From: DATCJY01 sp036562565 | GTDB lineage: Bacteria; Bacteroidota; Bacteroidia; Flavobacteriales_D; Sanyastnellaceae | Length of the DNA stretch: 19,125 nucleotides | Assembly (NCBI GenBank): GCA_036562565.1 | Contig: DATCJY010000053.1 | Location: 1 to 19,125 of the forward strand | Direction of reading: 5' to 3' | In this document: positions 14,989 to 19,125 of the stretch, piece by piece | Numbering within the stretch: the stretch's first letter is position 1 | How the letters are laid out: every line of letters starts with the position of its first letter | The notes under the pieces: model-generated | Databases searched by the model: none | The model's input: only the letters and a program-made list of their open reading frames with translations | What the model was told of the DNA's origin: nothing | Program-made: the position numbers and the translations under genes

Positions 14989-16578
14989 ATGAAACCAATA
15001 ATTGCAACCATTCAACTGGCTATCGTAGCCTTTCTTATTCCTTTTTTCAGTCAAGCGCAAGAATGTAGAGACGTGAACATTCACCTCAACAGCGAAGTGA
15101 GCAATGGCGGAACTACCTACATCAGCTACTCCCTCGCAAACATTACTCAAGCTCAGATTATTGCACTTGATGAAGTCTCTTTTTCTATTGCCAGCCATGA
15201 AGTGAACCTGGGACACTGCCTCGACAATGGTTGTTACATCTTTTCTGTACTCAGCGATGATCCTATCGCACTGAATGAAAACATGTTTTTTGAAATTACT
15301 GTTGATGGAGCTATCATCAATGGAGCCATTATGGACCAAGATGAAACAACTTTCACCGTGATGTTTTGCCTCAACAACGATGAGCAAAATGGAAATTGTA
15401 CATCCACGACAGTGAATGTAACTAACCACTCCTATGCAAATGGTTTAGATGAAATAACCTTGATTGTTCTCGAAATGGATAGTCAAGCTCCTATTTCATT
15501 TGAAGACCTTCATTTTACATCCGGACAAACCACCATTCAGCTCAATTACTGTCTCGCAAACGGATGTTATATGATAGGTGCATTATCAGATACACCGATT
15601 GTCATGAACGATGATGTCACCATTACCGTTACAGCCAATGGACAATCCGTGGTCATCGATGCATTTCAGGAAGAAGAAGGCGAAGGATTCGGATTGATGG
15701 TGGGTATCAACAGCAACTGCGTGATTACCGATGAACCATGCGAAGCGGACTTCTCCTATCAAGCAACCTCCACACCGGGTGAATTTCATTTCAATAACGA
15801 ATCTGTAATAGTTGATGGTGTTCAGTGGTATTGGGAGTTCGGAGATGGACATTCGTCTGCTTCTATGAACCCGACACATCAGTATCACGTGGAAGGAGCT
15901 TACGAAGTATGCCTCACCTCTTACACGGAAGAGTGTTCTTCCATCTATTGCACCACAGTATATGTGAATGGAGTGGAATGTACTGACAACCTAGTCAACT
16001 TTACCCTCAACAGCGATGTATTAAGCGGAGGCTCCAATCAACTGATGTATTCCGTAATTGATGTAGAAAGTGGCCAACATTTAGCTACAGGTGTTGCTGA
16101 TTTTACGGAAGTATACCAAACATATACATACGAAGTATGTCTGCCCAACGGATGCTATGCACTGATGGTTTATAACAACAATCCAATCAACATAGGAGAA
16201 GGAACGGATGTAAACATCTCATTGGGTGATTTGAGTTTGATGAATACTACCACCACTGAACAGCAAAACGATTTTTCATTCAGTGTTTACTTTAAATTGT
16301 TCAGTGATTGCGCAGTGGGTATAGATGAAAACCAAGCGGTCCCATCCTTCATCATGTATCCAAATCCAGCCAGCACACAACTCGTGATTCAATCAAGTAA
16401 CAACGCAAGCATCTCTCAGCTGGAAATTCTAGATACCAAAGGTACCTTGCTTCAAAGCGTACAACCAAATCAAGCTACTTATACCCTATCGGTAGATCAG
16501 CTGGCAACTGGCGTGTACTTCGCGCGCGTCATCACTGCTAACGGAGTGGAAGTTCTTCGTTTCCAAGTGATGCATTAA
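14989..16578 (+). CDS. Type IX-secreted protein: three CLxNGCY modules, PKD domain, sorting domain
   Basis: 529 residues from the ATG at 14989; a TTG 13 codons upstream would bury the signal peptide. After the signal peptide (1-24, ending SQAQ) come three divergent copies of a ~105-residue module, at about 26-135, 137-244 and 331-441. Each holds a conserved CL-x-NGCY centre (77-83, 188-194, 384-390), a D/N-x-PI motif about ten residues later, and a Cys near the end. A PKD domain with WYWEFGDG (280-287) sits between copies two and three (251-328). The C-terminal 75 residues (about 455-529) are a type A T9SS sorting domain: YPNPAS, LEILDTKG, LATGVYFARV, VLRFQV. The Cys pairs suggest disulfides outside the cell. 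The protein is probably released or anchored on the surface, with a role in binding or adhesion that cannot be read from sequence. Confidence 0.88.
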   Translation: MKPIIATIQLAIVAFLIPFFSQAQECRDVNIHLNSEVSNGGTTYISYSLANITQAQIIALDEVSFSIASHEVNLGHCLDNGCYIFSVLSDDPIALNENMFFEITVDGAIINGAIMDQDETTFTVMFCLNNDEQNGNCTSTTVNVTNHSYANGLDEITLIVLEMDSQAPISFEDLHFTSGQTTIQLNYCLANGCYMIGALSDTPIVMNDDVTITVTANGQSVVIDAFQEEEGEGFGLMVGINSNCVITDEPCEADFSYQATSTPGEFHFNNESVIVDGVQWYWEFGDGHSSASMNPTHQYHVEGAYEVCLTSYTEECSSIYCTTVYVNGVECTDNLVNFTLNSDVLSGGSNQLMYSVIDVESGQHLATGVADFTEVYQTYTYEVCLPNGCYALMVYNNNPINIGEGTDVNISLGDLSLMNTTTTEQQNDFSFSVYFKLFSDCAVGIDENQAVPSFIMYPNPASTQLVIQSSNNASISQLEILDTKGTLLQSVQPNQATYTLSVDQLATGVYFARVITANGVEVLRFQVMH

Positions 16579-16861
16579 TATTCATCAGCAAGCTTTAAAT
16601 AGTCATATAAGGATAAAGAGAGAGCGGCAGGTACGTTGATTACAGTCTTACTTCTTTGAGGTCACTAGCTTGGTTTAGGAGATCACCTGTTAAAGAAGAC
16701 TGTAAGAGACGTACTTGCTGTTTTCTTTCTATCGCATTCCCTATCACCTAAGCACAAGTTATGACCGTTCAAAACACCGCTCGGCTTTTTCAGAAAAGTT
16801 AAGCTTCCACAGGAATAAACATCACCCAAATCGCCATCAAATGTGTGTTTCTTTGCGGTCG
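16579..16861 (+). other. Non-coding region before ispG
   Basis: The 283 bases hold the large hairpin and, nearer ispG, about 140 bases with no gene. Although the ispG frame stays open upstream to 16715, the extension lacks family similarity and contains the hairpin arm and a probable promoter box. TTTCTTTG at 16848-16855 lies 6 bases before the ispG ATG, the same spacing as the TATCTTTG box before the merR-type gene, and may give a leaderless ispG mRNA. Confidence 0.45.
16625..16720. repeat. 96-bp near-perfect hairpin (inverted repeat)
   Basis: The outer arms CGGCAGGTACGT (16625-16636) and ACGTACTTGCTG (16709-16720) pair over 12 bases with two G-U wobbles. After a 3x3 internal loop (TGA/GAG), TTACAGTC (16640-16647) pairs with GACTGTAA (16698-16705) and TTCTTT (16652-16657) with AAAGAA (16692-16697), leaving a 4-base bulge. 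AGGT (16659-16662) and ACCT (16685-16688) can close a 22-base loop. It starts 46 bases after the secreted-protein stop and lies 141 bases before ispG. It is far larger than an intrinsic terminator, although TTTTCTTTCT follows. It could be a structured RNA, a long terminator, or a small palindromic mobile-type repeat. Confidence 0.75.
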
Positions 16862-18805
16862 ATGAATTCCAACATTCAATATTGCAATTCTTTATTTCGA
16901 TATAGTCGCTTCAAGACCCGTGAAGTGAAAGTGGGCAATGTGCTATTTGGCGGTGATAATCCCATTCGTCTGCAAAGCATGACCACAACTGACACGATGG
17001 ACACCGAAGCCACAGTGGCACAAAGCATCCGCATGATTGAAGCCGGGTGTGAACTGGTGCGCATTACAGCTCCAAGTAAAAAAGAAGCAGAGAACCTGCG
17101 CCCTATCAAAGAAGCATTGAACGCTAGGGGATATACCACACCGCTGGTGGCCGATATTCACTTTACACCGAATGCCGCGGAAATCGCAGCCGGTATCGTA
17201 GAAAAAGTGCGCGTCAATCCCGGAAACTATGCCGACAAAAAGAAATTTGAGGAAATAGCCTATACCGATGAAACGTATCGCGCAGAGCTTGAAAGAATAC
17301 GCGAACGTTTCACTCCTCTTGTTTTGTTGTGCAAAAAGAACGGCACAGCAATGCGCATCGGAACCAACCATGGCTCACTGAGTGATCGCATTTTATCACG
17401 GTATGGCGACACGCCACATGGCATGGTAGAAAGCGCTATGGAGTTTTTGCGTATCTGCCGGGAAAACGACTACCACGACATTGTCATCTCCATGAAAGCC
17501 AGCAATGCACTTGTGATGGTGCAAGCCTACCGCTTGCTGGTGCATGAAATGATGAAGCACGGCATGAATTATCCGCTTCACCTCGGAGTCACAGAAGCCG
17601 GTGATGGTGAAGACGGCCGCATCAAAAGTGCAGTCGGCATCGGCACCTTATTGGAAGACGGACTTGGCGATACCATCCGAGTATCACTAACGGAAGAACC
17701 CGAAGCGGAAATTCCTGTAGCACGCATGCTCGCGGAACGCTATTCACACAGAGAAAATCATGCACCGATTGAAGAGGTACCAGTTCCAATCAACCCGTTC
17801 GAGCATGAGCGCAGGCATACCCGCACTGTACTGAATTTGGGTGGAAAGCACGTACCACGGGTCATCATGGATTTTTCCATGAAAAGCGAAATCACTGCAG
17901 CAAGTCTATTTTCTGTTGGCTGCAATTATTCCGTGCCACTTGATAAGTGGAATCTCACAGATATGGCATGTGATTACATCTATTGTGGTTACAACAAAGT
18001 TGATTTCGAAATTCCGGGCACCCTTGGACTCATTTACAACGCATCGTGCTGGGATGAAGTGAAGCACAAAGAACGTCATTATCCAATGGTACTTGCCGGT
18101 GAGTTGACTGCATTCATCAACGAATACGGTAGCGCATTGCCATTGGTTTTTGTTCAGGCTACTATACACGACCTCAATGATTTGTTTATCCAACAACTCA
18201 TGACTGCCCGCAATACTGTGCTCGTGCTCACTACCGATAATGCACATGGAATGGCAGAGCAGCGAGCGGCCATCTTCAAACTTATGAATGCCGGATGTGA
18301 TGTACCAGTAGTAGTTTGGCGCAGTTATCAGGAAAATGATGAAGACCACTTCATGTTGTACAGTGCTACAGACCTTGGAGCACTGCTCATAGACGGATTG
18401 GGGGACGGCATCTTTATTACAGCCGAAAACATACCGATGCAACGTGTGAACTCTACGGCATTTGGAATCCTCCAGGCCACGCGCACACGCATATCGAAAA
18501 CGGAGTATATCTCCTGTCCGAGCTGTGGAAGAACGCTCTTCGATTTGCAAGAGACCACGGCAAAAATTCGCGCACGCACCTCACACCTTAAAGGAGTAAA
18601 AATTGGCATCATGGGCTGCATTGTGAATGGTCCCGGAGAAATGGCTGATGCGGACTACGGCTACGTAGGTACGGGTCCCGGAAAAATCACGCTCTACAAG
18701 GAAAAAACCGTAGTAAAGAAAAACGTAGCCGAGGAAAATGCTGTAGATGAACTCATCCAACTCATCAAAGAGAATGGAGACTGGGTGGATGCAGACACCG
18801 AATAA
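16862..18805 (+). CDS. ispG: 4-hydroxy-3-methylbut-2-en-1-yl diphosphate synthase (IspG/GcpE), long form
   Basis: Converts methylerythritol cyclodiphosphate to HMBPP in the non-mevalonate isoprenoid pathway, in the cytoplasm, using a [4Fe-4S] cluster. Started at the ATG at 16862 it has 647 residues, beginning MNSNIQYCNSLFRYSRFKTR and then GGDNPIRLQSMTTTDTMDTE, which matches family starts. The TIM-barrel domain occupies about residues 15-290. A large insertion domain of about 250 residues follows, typical of Bacteroidota, Chlamydia and plants and absent from the ~370-aa E. coli enzyme. The C-terminal reductase-like domain carries C552, C555 (CPSCGR), C586 and E593 (GCIVNGPGE), the cluster ligands. 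All appear intact. The previous gene is an unrelated secreted protein; lpxC begins 100 bases downstream on the same strand. Confidence 0.97.
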   Translation: MNSNIQYCNSLFRYSRFKTREVKVGNVLFGGDNPIRLQSMTTTDTMDTEATVAQSIRMIEAGCELVRITAPSKKEAENLRPIKEALNARGYTTPLVADIHFTPNAAEIAAGIVEKVRVNPGNYADKKKFEEIAYTDETYRAELERIRERFTPLVLLCKKNGTAMRIGTNHGSLSDRILSRYGDTPHGMVESAMEFLRICRENDYHDIVISMKASNALVMVQAYRLLVHEMMKHGMNYPLHLGVTEAGDGEDGRIKSAVGIGTLLEDGLGDTIRVSLTEEPEAEIPVARMLAERYSHRENHAPIEEVPVPINPFEHERRHTRTVLNLGGKHVPRVIMDFSMKSEITAASLFSVGCNYSVPLDKWNLTDMACDYIYCGYNKVDFEIPGTLGLIYNASCWDEVKHKERHYPMVLAGELTAFINEYGSALPLVFVQATIHDLNDLFIQQLMTARNTVLVLTTDNAHGMAEQRAAIFKLMNAGCDVPVVVWRSYQENDEDHFMLYSATDLGALLIDGLGDGIFITAENIPMQRVNSTAFGILQATRTRISKTEYISCPSCGRTLFDLQETTAKIRARTSHLKGVKIGIMGCIVNGPGEMADADYGYVGTGPGKITLYKEKTVVKKNVAEENAVDELIQLIKENGDWVDADTE

Positions 18806-18878
18806 AACATGCGATTTTTTAGACAATCAACGGTGTAAGACTTAGTTTTGGCGCGGTTTTACATCATCACTGATTCCT

Positions 18879-18886
18879 TAATTTCG
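18879..18886 (+). promoter_or_regulatory. Possible -7 box (TAATTTCG) for lpxC
   Basis: TAATTTCG lies 19 bases before the lpxC ATG and differs from TAnnTTTG by one base, as do the candidate boxes at 6100 and 8949. There is no clear -33 element. No terminator is seen between ispG and lpxC, so read-through is also possible. Confidence 0.35.
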
Positions 18887-18905
18887 CACACAATTACTTT
18901 ATTTC

Positions 18906-19125
18906 ATGAGTTCGAAACAAAGAACAATTAGCGCACCCGTCACCCTATCCGGAATCGGATTACACACCGGTGCTGCCGTTAACTTGACCATTGCGCCTGC
19001 TCCTGAAAACCATGGCTATGCTTTTCAGCGTATGGATCTGGAGGGGCAACCAATTATCAAAGCAGATTGTGACCTCGTTGTTTCCACACAGCGTGGTACC
19101 ACATTGGAGTACAAAGGAGCACGCG
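18906..19125 (+). CDS. lpxC: UDP-3-O-acyl-N-acetylglucosamine deacetylase, N-terminal part
   Basis: Catalyses the committed, zinc-dependent step of lipid A synthesis in the cytoplasm. Only the first 73 codons are in the window. They begin MSSKQRTISAPVTLSGIGLH and continue through TGAAVNLTIAPAPENHGYAF, QRMDLEG and STQRGTTLEYKGAR. This matches the first LpxC domain, including the GIGLHTG signature; the family's zinc ligands lie further downstream. In many Bacteroidota lpxC is fused to fabZ, but the window ends too early to see whether that is so here. The start is the only nearby ATG in frame. Confidence 0.93.
   Translation, partial: MSSKQRTISAPVTLSGIGLHTGAAVNLTIAPAPENHGYAFQRMDLEGQPIIKADCDLVVSTQRGTTLEYKGAR

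Noticed and set aside
16715..16861. 49-codon N-terminal extension of ispG
   Set aside because: The added residues have no family similarity and would include a hairpin arm; the ATG at 16862 gives the usual start of the long IspG form.
1..19125. CRISPR array, tRNA or rRNA gene, insertion sequence or prophage
   Set aside because: No regularly spaced repeats, cloverleaf sequences, transposase or phage protein motifs, or long terminal repeats were found on either strand.

Overview
The window looks like chromosomal DNA of a Bacteroidota bacterium, most likely of the Flavobacteriales/Cryomorphaceae type. Supporting signs are a type IX secretion C-terminal sorting domain with a PKD domain, a reg_prop/Y_Y_Y sensor kinase paired with a LytTR regulator, the long IspG form, several -7 boxes of the Bacteroidetes TAnnTTTG type, a lack of Shine-Dalgarno sequences at most starts, and signal peptides ending in xAQ. 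There is no phage, transposon, CRISPR, tRNA or rRNA signal.

Layout. Positions 1-5986 are all on the minus strand. In transcription order they hold a four-TM membrane protein with a LytTR DNA-binding domain, a DUF2306-like membrane protein, a probable outer-membrane beta-barrel that overlaps it by one base, alaS, and a cut-off secreted protein. Positions 6121-7446 (plus) hold an M23/LytM peptidase and a MerR-type regulator, closed by a strong bidirectional terminator. An OmpA-family protein lies on the minus strand (7526-8857). Positions 8978-10202 (plus) hold an enoyl-CoA hydratase and dut.

Positions 10212-14802 are again minus: a LytTR response regulator and a 1016-aa periplasmic-sensor histidine kinase with overlapping stop and start, then a small Asp-tailed lipoprotein with its own good promoter inside the kinase 3' end, then an orphan LuxR-type HTH that looks like the remnant of a frameshifted response regulator. 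Positions 14989-19125 (plus) hold a type IX-secreted protein with three divergent copies of a CLxNGCY module around a PKD domain, a 96-bp near-perfect hairpin of unknown function, ispG and the start of lpxC.

How the genes relate. Housekeeping genes (alaS, dut, ispG, lpxC, LytM peptidase) alternate with envelope and surface genes (OMP, OmpA, lipoprotein, T9SS protein) and their likely regulators (two LytTR proteins, MerR, LuxR HTH). I see no clear novel multi-gene system. The best candidates for something undescribed are the 16625-16720 hairpin, the LytTR-membrane/DUF2306/OMP cluster with its repeat-bearing intergenic region, and the decaying response regulator at 10212-10555.
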